From the NCBI GenBank assembly GCA_963377175.1, contig CAUJNA010003314.1:281001-345000 (forward strand): a stretch of DNA of 64,000 nt, written 5' to 3'. Shown one piece after another: positions 22,216-34,603 of the stretch. Every line of letters starts with the position of its first letter. Positions within the stretch are counted from its first letter, which is position 1. Below the pieces are notes generated by a model. The model was not told where the DNA came from. It ran no database searches and worked only from the letters and a program-made list of their open reading frames with translations. This DNA is from Effrenium voratum (lineage: Eukaryota; Sar; Dinophyceae; Suessiales; Symbiodiniaceae). A program made the position numbers and the translations under genes.

Positions 22216-22600
22216 TCTGTCTGTATCCGCGTCTGTCCCGCAAAGACCCTCCTGCGTCACGCGTGTGTAGGGGGCGGCGGAACCAGGCCGCAGGTCATTG
22301 GGGGCGCATGCCTAGGCTGCCTGCCCAGACCGCCGACCCTTTGCATCGCCTGCGTTCCCAGCGCCTTTGGTGCATCATCGCCACCCGCGCCACTGGAGCT
22401 CGAGTTGAGGGAAGGCTCAAGACACTGCAAATATGCAGCGACCCAGCTGCATTGCCAGCATCGCCAACGCTTTCGGAAGCCCCCGTCGCCTGCAGGCCCT
22501 GCAACGCCCGCCATTGGGGACGGGCGCCGCGAGGGCGGGCGGCGCGGGTCAGGGCGGGGCGGGGCGGGGCGGGCGGGGCGGGACGAGTCTGTTCACAAAG
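22216..22600. other. GC-rich spacer with a GGGGC run
   Basis: No assignable gene. 22545-22585 is a run of GGGGCGGGGC-type units on the plus strand that could form G-quadruplexes. Confidence 0.5.
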
Positions 22601-23510
22601 CCATGCCACAAGAGAGAATGAGAGACAAACAAATCCGTCCACCCAGAGAGGCGTGACAGGCGTCCAAAACCGGGGCCAAATGGTCAAATAAAGGGAGGCA
22701 CCCACGCTAAAAACAACGGGAGACAAATGAACCCGTCCACCCAGAGACAACTATCAGCAGGAGGCAAATGAAGGGAGCCGGACATCCAGGCTGGGGGACA
22801 ACGGGGGACAAATGACAGAGAGCCGTGCCAGGCATCCACCGGCCCAGGCTGCCTGACAACTGGGGAGACAACGGGAGACAACTGAAGGGAGACAAAGCCT
22901 GCCAGACATGCAGGGCTAAAAACAACGGGAGACAAAAAAGCCCGTCCACCCAGAGAGCCGAGGCTGGGAGACAATGGAAGATAAATGAATCCATCCACCC
23001 AGAAAAGAGACAAAGCGAGACAATCCTGGCTGGGAACATCCACGCGCTCACTCAAAGGTGCCAGGCACACAGGATGGGAGACAAAACGAGAAAAATGAAG
23101 GGAGACAAAGGGAGACAAATGAATCCGTCCACCCAGAGAGCCGTGCCAGGCATCCAGGCTGGGAGACAACGGGAGACAAATGAAAGGAGACAAGGGAAGA
23201 CAAATGAACCCGCCCGAAGAGAATTGGAGACAAGAGGAGTAGAATGAAGGGAGGCAAATGAACCCGTCCCAGACATCGACATCCAAGCTGGAAGACGACG
23301 GGAGACAAATGAAGGGGCAAAGGGGGACAAATGAACCTGTCCGCCGGAGGGCCATGCCAGACATCCAGGCTGGGAGACAACGGAAAATGAATCCGTCCAC
23401 CCAGAAAGCCGTGCCAGGCTTCCAGGCTGGGAGGCAACGGGAGACAAATCAAGGGAGATAAAGGGAGACAACTGAACCCGTCTACCAAGAGAGCCGTGCC
23501 AGGGGCAATA
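22600..23510 (+). repeat. About 60-bp degenerate minisatellite (GGGAGACAAATGAA..CCGTCCACCC)
   Basis: Around 14 imperfect units carry the ordered blocks GGGAGACAA, ATGAA(C/T)CCGTCCACCC, AGAGAGCCGTGCCAGGCATC and CAGGCTGG. Many units have lost a block. Repetitive antisense Ser/Pro/Cys-rich frames are translations of it. Confidence 0.8.
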
Positions 23511-23555
23511 GGCGAGTCACTTTAAATGAGTTGAAAACCCCTCACAGTAAACTGT

Positions 23556-24460
23556 TTGGGGAATAAAGAAAAAGACAGATTCGCTGGGGCCGCCAATGGC
23601 GGCGTGAGCTCAAGCAACGCCCGCTCCCTTAAATACAGCCCTGGCCGTTTCATACTGAAAGTTAACAGTCCACTTGGTGTAGCCTGCTACACACCCCTTT
23701 TAGAAGGCGCGCGTGGGCACGCCCCCGCCGCCAAGGATGAAGATGTAAAAGAGTTGCAGGAGCTGAAGAAAGATGACGAGGATCCAGATGCTGGAATTGA
23801 GGTTGGTATTTTTGAAGGATCGCCTATCAGGGGAAGGATTTGTGTCCTCAAGAAGGATGCTGACACATTTAAGCACTTGCTAGCACATCGGTATAGGAAC
23901 CCATGCTGCACTGCAATGCATGTGTGAGAGCAAAGATGAGGCATTTCAGAACGAAGACTGGCGAAGCACATCGATGGGAAGCACGCCGTTGTCATTTGTG
24001 AAATCTACAGGTAGAAAGAAAGACAACCGATGCTATTGTCAACGCCATCAAGCACTTCTCAGGCCTGGCGCTACCTGGCAGCCCACATAACAACTCGTGG
24101 CCGAGAGAACGAGACAGTTCATCATCGACCGGACCGCAGCGTGTTTGATGCAAGCTGGACTGCCCATATGCTACTGGACGTGCGCAGTTACTACTCTATG
24201 TTACCTGATTTATGTGGAGGAGATCAATGGGCCCAGCGCATGGTTTCGAATGCTTGGTGGTTACTTCAATTGGGAAAAGATTCCGTTCGGCGCGCTAGTT
24301 GACTTCAAGCTGGGCATGGCCAGAAGCAAGAAGCGAGAGAAGTTCGAGCCGAGAGATGAAACCGGGGTATTCGCTGAATACACCCCAGCGCAGGACTACA
24401 TTGGTGGAGACAATATCGAGCATGCTTCAAGCTGCGGTTTTTCCAGTCGTCTAGGTAGGT
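23556..24460 (+). pseudogene. Copia-type integrase relic (dinoflagellate-like retroelement)
   Basis: The first frame (23556-23927) carries an acidic segment, then FKHLLAHRYRNPCCTA, which fits the H-x3-H..C-x2-C zinc-binding start of copia integrases (about 23868-23920) and then breaks out of frame. A second frame (24097-24450) carries RTRQFIIDRTAACLMQAGLP, WTCAVTTLCYL, then KIPFGALVDFKLG and KFEPRDETGVFAEY. This matches the C-terminal part of copia integrase, where the post-core region ends in F.P....G.F.GY. The D,D catalytic core expected between the two is missing. It is not the same lineage as the element at 38.4-46.2 kb, judging by sequence. Confidence 0.65.
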
Positions 24461-25335
24461 GGGATGCATCGCCCGCAATACGTGCACTATTCCTCCTCTT
24501 CTCTTATTTTTGTTTCTCTCTCTCTCTCTCTCGCTCTCTTCTTGCTGGGCGGGTTGCGGCGCCCTAATTACGCTGCCTTACCTTTCTCTTTTTCCCCCTT
24601 CTATGCTCTCGTTCTTTGCTTTTTCTGTATTTATTTTTCTCATTCTTTTTGTCTTCTCTTTCTGGCTTTCTCTTCCTTTTCAATTTTTTGGTGTTCTTCG
24701 AATACGAGTCTTTCGAGGTTAAGGACGTTTTGCGCTGTTTAGGGTTGTTGCCCTCGTCGGTGACCCTAAACTTGGTTCCCCTGTCTTTCTTGTTTGTTGG
24801 TTGGGGGTTTGCCCGCGGAGACCCAACCTGTGGCCTTTTTGTTTTTTTTTGCATTGTTTTGCTCTCTTTCTTTTCCGTTGGGACTTCGCGCCTACGGGCG
24901 TGTGTGTGTGCGGAGTTTCAGGTACATTTTTTCTTGCATGGTGTCTTTTTCAGAGCTCATTTTTCGCGGCTGCTGTTTTTCTGCCACTTGTCTGCCATTT
25001 TTCAGCGATTTGGAACTCTAGGTGCCATTGTTGTGCAATTTGTTTGCGATTTGTCTGTCTCTGTTCTGCTATTTGTCTGCCAATGTTCTGCAACCTGTCT
25101 GCCATTTTGACTCGGTAATTCTATTTTTGAAGGCCTGCTGCTTCAGTGTTGATGCACCTGCCATTTTCCTGACATGTGCTGCAGTTGTTCTGCCATTTGC
25201 CCTGTTTCTGCGCCGTGCCTCTGCCACTTGGAATTTTAGGAACCATTTTTTCTGCAACTGCTCTGCCGCTTGCGCCGGCGCCGCGCCATGTTGCGTTCGA
25301 GGCCGTTTGGCGGCGTGGCGGCATTTTGCCAGCAA
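24461..25335 (+). repeat. CT-rich tract and degenerate TTCTGCCATTTGTCTG repeat
   Basis: (CT)n at 24510-24541, a T/C-rich low-complexity stretch to about 24700, then 24965-25290 with many loosely spaced CTGCCA(T/C)TT / CTGCAATTTG units. Hydrophobic frames here are low-complexity artefacts. Confidence 0.6.
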
Positions 25336-28300
25336 AACAACAAGCGCCGGATACCGACTTGAGACTTCAGAAAAAACAAACAGCAAACACACAAAAACTG
25401 CCCGGACAACTTGTCATGAACACATTCCGCTGGCTGGTAACCAGGACCACCCAATGGTAGCTTGTCACCGCACCATAGTCTATTTCCAAAATGATGGCAC
25501 CTAGCGGTCCATTTTGCCGTTGTGTGGTGTTGGAAGAGTTCCATGTCCATGGATCGACTGCCTGGCCGGGTTACACGACGCATAGTTAATCGCGCCGGAT
25601 GAGCTTGAGTTTGGCGGCAACGCTTGAAGATCGAACTGCGTACGACTGAAGGGGAAAAAACGGCACACTTGGCCTCTTGGCTTGAAGACTTTGAATTGGC
25701 CCCACTTGGGCCCTTGTGCCCTACTTGATGCTTTCAGACTTCCTCCTGACGCTTCCTCCATCCCGGATGTTCGGCTGGTCTGGTATCAAGAGAAATCTAG
25801 GCCAACTGTGTCCAGGCAAGCCACAGGCAACCAGTAGGAAAGTCTTTGCCAACACAAGTTGACGAATGTGGCTACAGAGACCAGGCTTGGTTCTCAACCC
25901 TTCCTCAATACGTTTAAAGTACGTGTTGTTAGTTACACAAATGTTTTTCGTTTGCCAAAGTTTGCCAACCCAGCCCTGAAAGAAGAAGGGAAGCTGCAGC
26001 TAGCCCGTGACCCCGGGCGCCAGCGTCCGAGGCTTGCGGGGGCCGCAGTGCCGCTGGCGCCGCAGATGAATTCTCAGCCTTTCGGCTTTGTAGAATGGGT
26101 TTGGCTTGGTGTTTCTTTTCAAACTACTATCAACTAGTGGCAAGTTGTTGTTTTTTCTGGGAGGACCCTCTAGTTTTTTCATCCCCTGGTTTTGCATTTG
26201 GGCTTGTGGGTTCAAAATGCAGGTTGGGGGTTGCACGTGGCCTCCTTTTGTTCCTTTGGCGCCCTCTCCTTTGCAATTATATTTTTGGGGTCCTCGACCT
26301 ACATCTTGGAAACCTACAAGCACATGTTTTTGAAGTCTCCTTCTTGAGGCGTTGGGCCTAGTTTCATTGGGTTGCCTTTGGGCCGCATGTTGTTTCAGGG
26401 CGACATAGAGCGAACCCTGTTCGTCCAATGTTTGGACCGATTCATTGTGAACAGGGCTGTCATTTGCGTCGCATTCTGACATTGGTTTTAAAGGGCTCAA
26501 AAGGCAAATCAAAGACTTTGCCTTGTGGACATCTGCTCCTGGAGTGTTTTCCAATCCATATCCTTAGGGTCGGGTGGCATTTGAGGTAGCTCTCTGACTC
26601 CACTAACTTGTGTAGTGATGTGGTGACCCTGTTGCAACAGACTCTTTCCTTGCTCCATGTTGCGTTCGGACGCAGGACGTCAAATAAAGGTCACTGAGGT
26701 GAGGGTTTGTTTCACGGAAAACATAATGTTGGTTGACCCCGGTGTGCAAGGTTTCGCTTTGGCACCAGTTCATCGCTGGCCTGCCGGAAAACCCAAACCC
26801 TCACCGAGCCAGAACGAATCACCAGTGTCAAAACCAGCTCACAGCGTCCCAATTTTGACAACGTGTGTCCTGACAACTTTTACAACCCAGCCAGCAGCCC
26901 TCCCAGCCAGCAGCCTATGTCCGTCTGACTTAGCCCTTTTTCAGAACATGCGCAGACCATTTTCCGTCTGATGGCCGGGCAAAAACGGTCACATTCTGCG
27001 AGGCCAGGGATTATCTTAAGCGATAAAGCAGTCATAGGGAGGAGACACCCAATGAGGCATGTTCATGTTCCACGCAGAAGCGACACACACGCACACGAGG
27101 ACGACATGTGGGAGGACATGGCCAAGTGTTGATAACGATGAATCATTATCGCCAACATCCGTACCAGTCGTGTTTGCGTGGCCAAAAGCAGGCTTTTGGG
27201 GCCAAGTGGAAAGCACAAACCACGTGCGCCAAATATGCTTCGACAGGTTGAAACGTCCTCAATTGATTCTCGAGGATGCTTGCGAACTGTGCCTGGGGCG
27301 CGGCGCGCGTTCGGGTGGATTGGGAGCCCTTCCACCAAGCCATGGCTGAAGCAGGACGGGTGGTTCTGGCTTCTCGGTGGACTCAGCGTGTTTGCCTTTT
27401 GCAGGAGTTCTTGGTAAAGCGTCATTTATTAAGTCGATATTGGAGGAGTTTCCTTGTTGATAGGTGCTGTTTGAAGGGGACACATGAGGACACCCGTTTC
27501 AGCATCCTCAAAAGGGGGCGGGCCCCATTTCAGCGCATGTAACGGTACGGGGTTGTGCAAATTCGGGGGGATTGGTGATCCCATTCAGCTTCAGGAAGCC
27601 TAGTGGTACGTTTCTCAAAGCCCCAATCTGGCTGGTGTTTTTTACCCACTTGTTCAGTGCACCTTTGACCTCCATTTTAGCTCGCTGCGTTCCCAGTCAA
27701 ATTCAGCGCCAACAGGTTTCCCTTTTCTGAAGGGGTTCCCCAAAAGGATCACATCTTGCAGCCCCTGAAATCTTACCCTTAGTATGTTTAGGTTCTGGCC
27801 ATCCGGGAACCTTCAGACACAAGTTGTATCAAACTGGATCCCAGTTCTAGTTTCCATGGTCGTTGCAACACGCGTAGTGCGACGAACCTCAAGCTGGTTC
27901 AGGGAGACAAGGTGCAAGGGTGAAGAACTATTTGCGTGCACTATGGCACGCCCATTTGTTCAGGTTTGCCAGTTTTCACAGGCGCCGCTGTTTCGGACAA
28001 ATCACCCTTGTTACTGATTGGAAAGCGGATAACCCTTGTTAGGGGCTCCCTGCGTGAGTCTCGAGTCTCGCAAGGACTCCATGTGTGGAGGACGAGGGGT
28101 CATGCTGCGGCTCGGATCCAACTGTGAGTTCCGCCCCTTTTTGGGATGACGTGCCCACTGACAGGGTTACCGTTCGACAATCCCCTTTTGCGGGCATGTG
28201 GTGCCCTTCTTGCAACCGAACAACCATTTAATCTTTCCATTTCACCCCTTTCATCAGACCAATTGAAGAAGTTCATTCCTCAGTGCTGTCATGCCTCGAT

Positions 28301-28850
28301 GTTTTGGTGCTTGAAGCCAGGAGAGCCCGCGAGAGAGGCTTTGGGCGTTTTTGCCGACCAGAAAATGAGACAGGTGAACAGCTAAGTTGATTGTTGCCGG
28401 TTGTTTGCAGGATGTCCTGTTTTTCCCGTTTGTGAAGTTCATAGTGGGTGGCTGCCGCCTGCCCATAGTCTTGTTTTGTTCATCCGCTTAGACAGGCAAA
28501 CGCAGAGAATGTTCGCAAAGTACGCCTGGGAGGCTCTGATTGTTTGGCCTATCAACGGCACATTCTTCGGGTTGCCGCCAAACATGTGACAAGTGGAGCT
28601 GTCTCGGCGCGCTTCGTCAAACATATTACCAGAGTTTGAATAGTGCTTCCAGCGTTGCAAAGACAAGTTTTAGATAAGGCGTGTACTCTTCAGGGCCAAC
28701 ATGCCCCTTCCCCGATTTACGCTCAGGGCAAGCCGCCTTGGCAAAAGCATGATAGCCAGTTGGCTGGATTGCCGCCATGACTTTAACGCCTCCGGCTCAA
28801 CAGGCCTGCCTTTGGAATTTGTCCTTGGGTTTCGCATTGGACTTTTCCCA
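25336..28850. other. Long stretch without recognised features
   Basis: Read on both strands. The longest non-repeat frame is minus 26000-26554 (184 codons), a basic, low-hydrophobicity sequence with no motif I recognise. Other frames are short and overlapping. Composition is balanced and no tandem structure is obvious. Confidence 0.4.
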
Positions 28851-29340
28851 TTGAACGTTTTCCTTTGTCCACCAGTAAAGTTTTCCTATTGAAATTTTCT
28901 CATTGGAATTTTCCCATTGGAAGTGTCCCTTCGGATTTTTCCTTTGAGAATGTCCCTTTGGAGCCTTCCCACTTTGAATTTTCCAACTGGATTTTGTCCA
29001 TTGGGGTTTTATCCTTTGAAGGTTTCCGTTGGAATTCTCCCATTGGAAGTCTTCTTTTCGGACTGTCCTATTGGAGCTTTCCCATTAGAAGTTCCCCTCA
29101 TCATTTTTTTATTGGAATTGATTTTTTGGAATTTCCCAATTTCTCTCATGGGACATTTAGGATTTCGTATTGGATTTTTTTGGAAGTCTCCCACACTTCT
29201 CCCTTTGGAATTTTCGGATTTGCCCCATGGGAATGCTCATTCGAATAGCAGAATTCCGAATATGGAAGAATTTCCTGGGATGGGATGGACTTCCCGGGGA
29301 TGTGGAATCCCAAGTGATAATTCTAATGGGAAACTTGCTC
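28851..29340 (+). repeat. Degenerate 14-17-bp minisatellite (TTTTCCCATTGGAA)
   Basis: More than 20 units of the type TTTTCCCATTGGAA / TTTTCCTTTGGAG, spaced about 14-20 bp and gradually decaying to the right. CCATTGG is partly palindromic. Phe/Pro-rich frames are translations of it. Confidence 0.75.
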
Positions 29341-29713
29341 AGGGATGAGAGATGTCCAGCATCCCCTTTGGAATTTTACCAAGCCTTGCAAAGTGTTCTT
29401 CCGGAGCCGTTAGCCTTGTCGCGCCGGTTAGCGAGAGCGCATGCCGCAGGACTACATGCAGAGCAAGTAGCAGCAGCAAGTGGCACCGAGCCCACATGAA
29501 AATGACACCCTTTGCCGGGATCGGCGTGTTCGATGTCAAAAAGCTGAGGACTGTTTATGCGGAGATCGGCGTGGTCGATCGCACGAAATGCTGGTAAAAG
29601 CTATTTCCTAGTCGGAGCACGGGCTTGAAACTTTGTCTCGCGGTTTGCGCGCCTGCTCTTGGAAGCGAGCAGCCCCGGGCTCGAACCCTGCTTGGCTTCC
29701 GCGGATAAAGTAG
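29341..29713. other. Unassigned; contains a B-box-like T arm
   Basis: GGGCTCGAACCC (29677-29688) resembles a tRNA T loop/B box with one transition. It is preceded by a perfect 6-bp stem CTGCTC/GAGCAG (29653-29672). No A box is found upstream, so it is at most a partial tRNA relic. Confidence 0.3.
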
Positions 29714-29856
29714 CGCGCGAGGTACACTTTCGCAGCTTCGGCTGGAAAACCTCAACTTTCAAATGCGAAAGTAGTGTGCGAAGTACACTTTTGGAAGGCT
29801 CAGGCTGGAAGATTGCAACTTTTGAGTATGAAAGCATAACGCGAAGTACACTTTCA
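29714..29856 (+). repeat. About 64-bp tandem repeat, 2.4 copies
   Basis: Units start with GCG(C)GA(G/A)GTACACTTT, followed by GG.TGGAA.A..T(C)AACTTT and a ..ATGCGAAAGTA / GTATGAAAGCATA end. Copies begin near 29714, 29778 and 29840. Confidence 0.75.
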
Positions 29857-30219
29857 CATCTCCGGATCGATAATCGAAAGGTTGCTGGTGTTGTGGCCAG
29901 CGCTTCGCGTGGAGAACTTGCTCAGAGAACTTGCTCATGGAAGCTTGTTCCAAGCTTGCGCAGCACACGTGCGCAGATCACTTGCTGACACGCGCAGCTT
30001 GCGCAGAACACTTGGGCCGAGCGCTTGCGACGCGCAACACTTGCACAGAGCTCGCAACACTGAAGCTAATCTGTTGCAGAAGGACATGCGTAAACACGTG
30101 CGGCAAAGCTCTGGCACGGAAATGTCTGGGCAGTTTGCGCAGAGGTTTTCGCGCTGCCGTTTACATATTTTTTTGCCTCGGAGCCGCATGATGGGCCATC
30201 AGAATCTGCAGCTGCCACT
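29857..30219. other. No gene recognised; ACACTTGC-rich patch
   Basis: 29935-30065 has several CGCAG and CACTTGC(G/A) words in loose order. Nothing else is supportable. Confidence 0.4.
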
Positions 30220-33200
30220 TACTGGGATGCACCGCGTGTTTTGTCTGGATAAAGGACTTGTAAGTGTATTTGTAAAGTATATAACCTAGTTAGTAAGTAC
30301 TTAGCTAAGTGGTTAAGGTAAGTGGTTAGCTAAATGGTTAGCTAATATTAAGACTGACGGGTCAGGTAACTCTTGAGCGCCCATCAAATCATTATTTTTG
30401 TAACGGATAGCATTTAGAGTTGCATTCTCAAATTGCGTTTCTTGGGGCAGGGCTTGCTGCTTTGCGTTTTGAAATTGCACTTGTGTCTGTCAAACCTGCT
30501 GATCAGCATTTTCAAGCTGCACGGTCAATCTTTTTGCTTAGCACCGGCGAGCGCGTTTGCTATGTTTTGCTAATTTTTGCTAATTTGCATTATTTTTACT
30601 AATGTTTGCTAATTTTTGCTAATCTTGGTCAAACGCATGTGCAAAAAATAGCAATATTTAGCAACCCTCTCGTGGTTTTGGCCGCCTGGAAGCTCGCTCA
30701 TTTTGCGAGAGGGTTGCTAATTTTTTGCTAATTTTTACTAATTGTTGCTAGTTTTTGCTAATCTTGGCCAGCGCCTGGCGAACACATTTGCCAAAAATAT
30801 AGTTCCAGTGCAATTTCAAATTTCTAATTTTGTTGCCGTTTTTTGCTAAATAATTATTTGGTCATTTCCAAGGGACACCTGCCAGCGTCAGTCTTAAAGC
30901 TAATAGTTAGCTAAATGGTTAGCTGATTTGTAAGTACTTAGCAAGAAATCAATTGAATGGAAACACATAGCTGTTAGCATTGCCAACCATACAAGTTTTG
31001 TGTTTTAAATGCTGATTGTTGTCATTGATTCATATCATGTATGCTCAACATTATGTGGAAGGTACAAAAGTGTGTTGCTATGTTGTTTACGATTGTTATT
31101 CAGTATTTCATATGTTGGCAAACTTAAGAAGCACAAACATGCTGGTAGAACAATGGTTGCAGTCATAACATGTACCTGTGCTAGTGTAAAACTACACATT
31201 TCTCTCAGCCCATACATGGCTGGCATGGCCCATCACATGTTTGATTGCAGCCACAAGGCTACCATGCATTTGCTAGCTTGTAAAGAATCAGCCATGGCTA
31301 CCATGGTGCCAACTTGCTACCTCCATGTTGCATGTGCATGTGTTGCAGCCACACCAACTTTGCATTTTGCAGCTGTACCCGGCTACACGTCTCATGGCCC
31401 AGAAAAAATTATTTGCTTGCAAGTATTAATTTGAGGATTGCCAGTACTAAATTTAGTATTGGTAGTACTAAGTTTTGAAATTGCAAGTACTTAATTGTGT
31501 GTCTCCTTAGTGTTGCAAGTACGATTTTGGTATTGCCAGTACTGAATTCAGTATTGCCGCTACTGAATGCAGTATTCGTGCGTAAACGAAATCAACCCTC
31601 TGCAGGTTTTGGCGGCCCCGCGGAAATATAGAAACTCTCCGGTCAAAAGTTTCTATCTTTGTGCAAGCCCTGTGTTTTTCAGGCCTTGCGGAAAGATAGA
31701 AACTTTTGCTACGGCTCATCGCCCGGAAAAGTCAAATTACTTGCTTGCAAGCACTAAATTGAGGATTGCCAGTACTAAACTTAGTATTGCCATTCTGGAT
31801 AACCCCGGGACATGGAAGCTCGCTTTTCTGGGGTTCGGCAAACGTCAATATTTTCCTAACCCCTCAGAAGCAGCTTTTCTGGGGCTGCTCCGCAAGGCCT
31901 GAAAAACACAGGGTTTGCACAAAGATAGAAACTTTTGACCGGAGAGCTTCTATCTTTCCGCGGGGCCGCCAAAACCTGCAGATGGTTGATTCCGTTTTCG
32001 CACGAATACTGCATTCAGTAGCGGCAATACTAAATGTAGTACCGCCAATACGAAATTTAGTACTTGCAACACTAGGGAGACACACAATTAAGTACTTGCA
32101 ATTTCAAAATTTAGTACTGCCAATCCTGAACGAAGTACTTGCAAGCAAAAAACAAAATTTTCCAGGGACGTGAGCCGTAGAAAAAGTTTCTAGCTTGGCG
32201 CAAGGCCTGAAAAACACGGTGTTTGCACAAAGACAGAAACTTTTTGGATCCTTCCCTGGAACTGCAAACAAAGCTCTGTCCGAAACTGTTCTATTCTTGC
32301 GCGGGACCTAGTCATCTGCAGAGGGGGGATTGTGCATTCGCAGAGTTACCTCCCCCGCGTCTGAACGCCCAAAATTTTTAGTAAGGAATGTAAACAATTC
32401 AAATCCTGGCTAAAAATTAAGCACTGGCAATGCTCAGTTTAGTCCTGGCAATGCCAAATTTAGTACTAGCAATATTAGATTAGGCTTGGAGTACTGGATT
32501 TACTTCAGGCAAGCAAGTAATGACAATGAACCACAATACACAATTTATCGGACATGCAAACGCTTGCAGAAACTCAATTCCTTGGGCGTGCAAAGGTTTC
32601 TATCTTGCTGCAGACCCTGTAAAACACGGGCCCCGCAAAAAGATAACAACTTTTGACTGGCGTTCAATTAAAATGGCAATGACAGTACTGAATTTCGTAT
32701 TGCCAAGGCTAAATTTCGGACAGTACTCAATTCAGTTTTGCCGGTGTTGAGCTTAGTATTGCCAGTACTGAATTGAGTATTGCCTACTAAATTTAGTCTT
32801 ACTAGTATTGCCAGCACTAAATGTAGTATTGCCAGCATTACTTCTTTAGTATTGCCGGTACATAATTTGGCATTGCCTGTACAAGTACTTGATTTACTAT
32901 TGCCAGCACTAGACATGGCATTGCGAGTACGAAGCCTACTATACATTGAATCTCGGAAGGTTTTTGGACTTCTCAAATACTACTTTCCTATTTGGAGCAC
33001 GTCGTTTTGCAAGTCTGCCCGGCTTTCCAAAAAATGCTTCTGTTTTGTTGCGGAAGGGTTTCTATATTGTCGCGACGCTCCGGTTTTGCACGCCCTGACT
33101 TTCCCAAAAAAAGTTTTTATCTTCTCCAGGAACGTTATAGTAAGTAAATAGCTAAGTCCTTCTAACTCTGATAATTAGATAATTCATCAGCATGTTAAAT

Positions 33201-33415
33201 GGTTAGCTAAGCATTGTTAAGTCTTAGTAAATGCTGTATTTCATGGCAGCACATAGGCTACTGGATTGCTAACCCATAGAACTAATGGTTGGTTTTACAA
33301 GTCAATATAACATACTTATACTATACTTGCAAACACATGCAAAGGCATTTGCCAGAACTTACGAATACACTTACAAGTCCTAGATCCAGACACAAACACG
33401 CGGTGCATCCCAGTA
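30220..33415. mobile_element. 3.2-kb element with about 58-bp terminal inverted repeats, no ORF
   Basis: The left end TACTGGGATGCACCGCGTG.. TCTGGAT..AGGACTTGTAAGTG (30220-30277) reappears as its reverse complement at 33356-33415 with only a few differences. Just inside each end lie AGCTAAGTGGTTAGCTAA-type repeats (30297-30360 and 33135-33230), also loosely mirrored. The interior holds GCTAATTTTTGCTAATTTT repeats (30580-30850) and a large inner fold-back (31386-32180). No transposase-like frame and no clear target-site duplication are visible. Best reading: a non-autonomous fold-back or MITE-like element, or a structure created by inverted duplication. Confidence 0.6.
31386..32180. repeat. Large inner fold-back (arms about 300 bp, loop about 200 bp)
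   Basis: The left arm (31386-31692) and right arm (31890-32180) are reverse complements over nearly their whole length. Matching landmarks include CTCTGCAGGTTTTGGCGGCC, GGTCAAAAGTTTCTATCTTT and TTAATTGTGTGTCTCC on the left, each with its reverse complement on the right. Arms and spacer also contain AGTACTAAATTTAGTATTGC units, themselves near-palindromic, which continue to about 32940. Confidence 0.85.
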
Positions 33416-34603
33416 CCCATGAGCAAACTCACATGCATGAAGCCAACGCTCGCTTTCCATTGTGCTGTCGGTGCAAAGATTGATGGCTGAAAACCTGAAC
33501 ATCTCAATGGAGTACGCTCTGAAAAATCTGAGCGCCTTAAAGCCTTAACATCTCAATGTCTTAAATTCTTCAAATCTCGACGGCCGCAAACCTTATATGG
33601 TGTTGATGCCTTCAAATCCTAACACCGTACTGGTTGAACAGCTTGGATGCCACAAGACATGACCTTTTTTGGCCCTGTGTCCAGAATGTCTATGTGTGCA
33701 GAAAATGCAAGTGATGCTGGTGATTGGCGATATTGCTGCTGAGGATTTACGCGACCGTGTCCCGCACCACGCTCTTTAATCTACGGGGTAAGTAAGGGGA
33801 GGGGTAACAAGTAAGAGTAAGGGGCATTCCTTATGTCCAACACGCCGCTGCTGTCGGCGGATTTCAGCAATCGCAGGTGCAGCCCTCAATCCCGACGCAT
33901 TCGTACTACTTAGATACTTGTGACAGAACTTGTAAAGCTGTCAGTGTCAAAAAAATCGTGCAGCGTCAGTGACAAGATTTAGCTGTCCTTTTCTTTGCAG
34001 AAGAGTTTTGACACAGTTTTTGGCTAACCAGTTCTGACGGTATTGGCATGTGTTCACTGCAAGTGCACGAGTGACGGATACACATACACATATACACACA
34101 CGCACGTACACATACACACACACACACACACGCACACATCGGCAATGTTTCACTTCGTGCGCATTCAGGACCTCGGGCGCCATGTCGTGTGATTCTGGTG
34201 AGACGCTGCATTGATGCATGACAGCTTACAATTATCACGTTTGAGCCAAATTGCATTGCCTTTGGGCTTTACGAAGCAGCTACCTGCATTGCCACATTGA
34301 CATTGCTTTGTCTTTCTTGCTTTTGGTGGGTGTTTCTCTAGGAAACAACCAGGGTCCCATCAAACATCAGCATGGGATACGGAGGCCGAGACCTCTCCAT
34401 TCACTTGCTTTCAGGTTGGGAGTCCTTTGAAGCGTGCCATGGGCTATGTAGCGGTTGACAGCTTGAAACATACCTGGAGCCTCCGTGACTCTTCCCGTTG
34501 CTCGTTGGGTGTAACCCAAATTTTCCGGGGTCACGCAGTCTCCAGGTACAGAAAATTCGGAAAATAGCTTCCTGGCCACGCAGAGCATACTTTTTGAATA
34601 GCC
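33416..34603. other. No gene recognised; CA microsatellite
   Basis: A (CA)n-rich tract with CATACA interruptions spans about 34078-34138. 33500-33610 has a few CTTAA(C/A)ATCTCAATG-like words. No supported coding region. Confidence 0.5.

Noticed and set aside
21918..22660. Frames of 110-196 codons on both strands around 22 kb
   Set aside because: Driven by the TGGATCTCTG minisatellite, poly-C tract and GGGGC run; no domain recognised.
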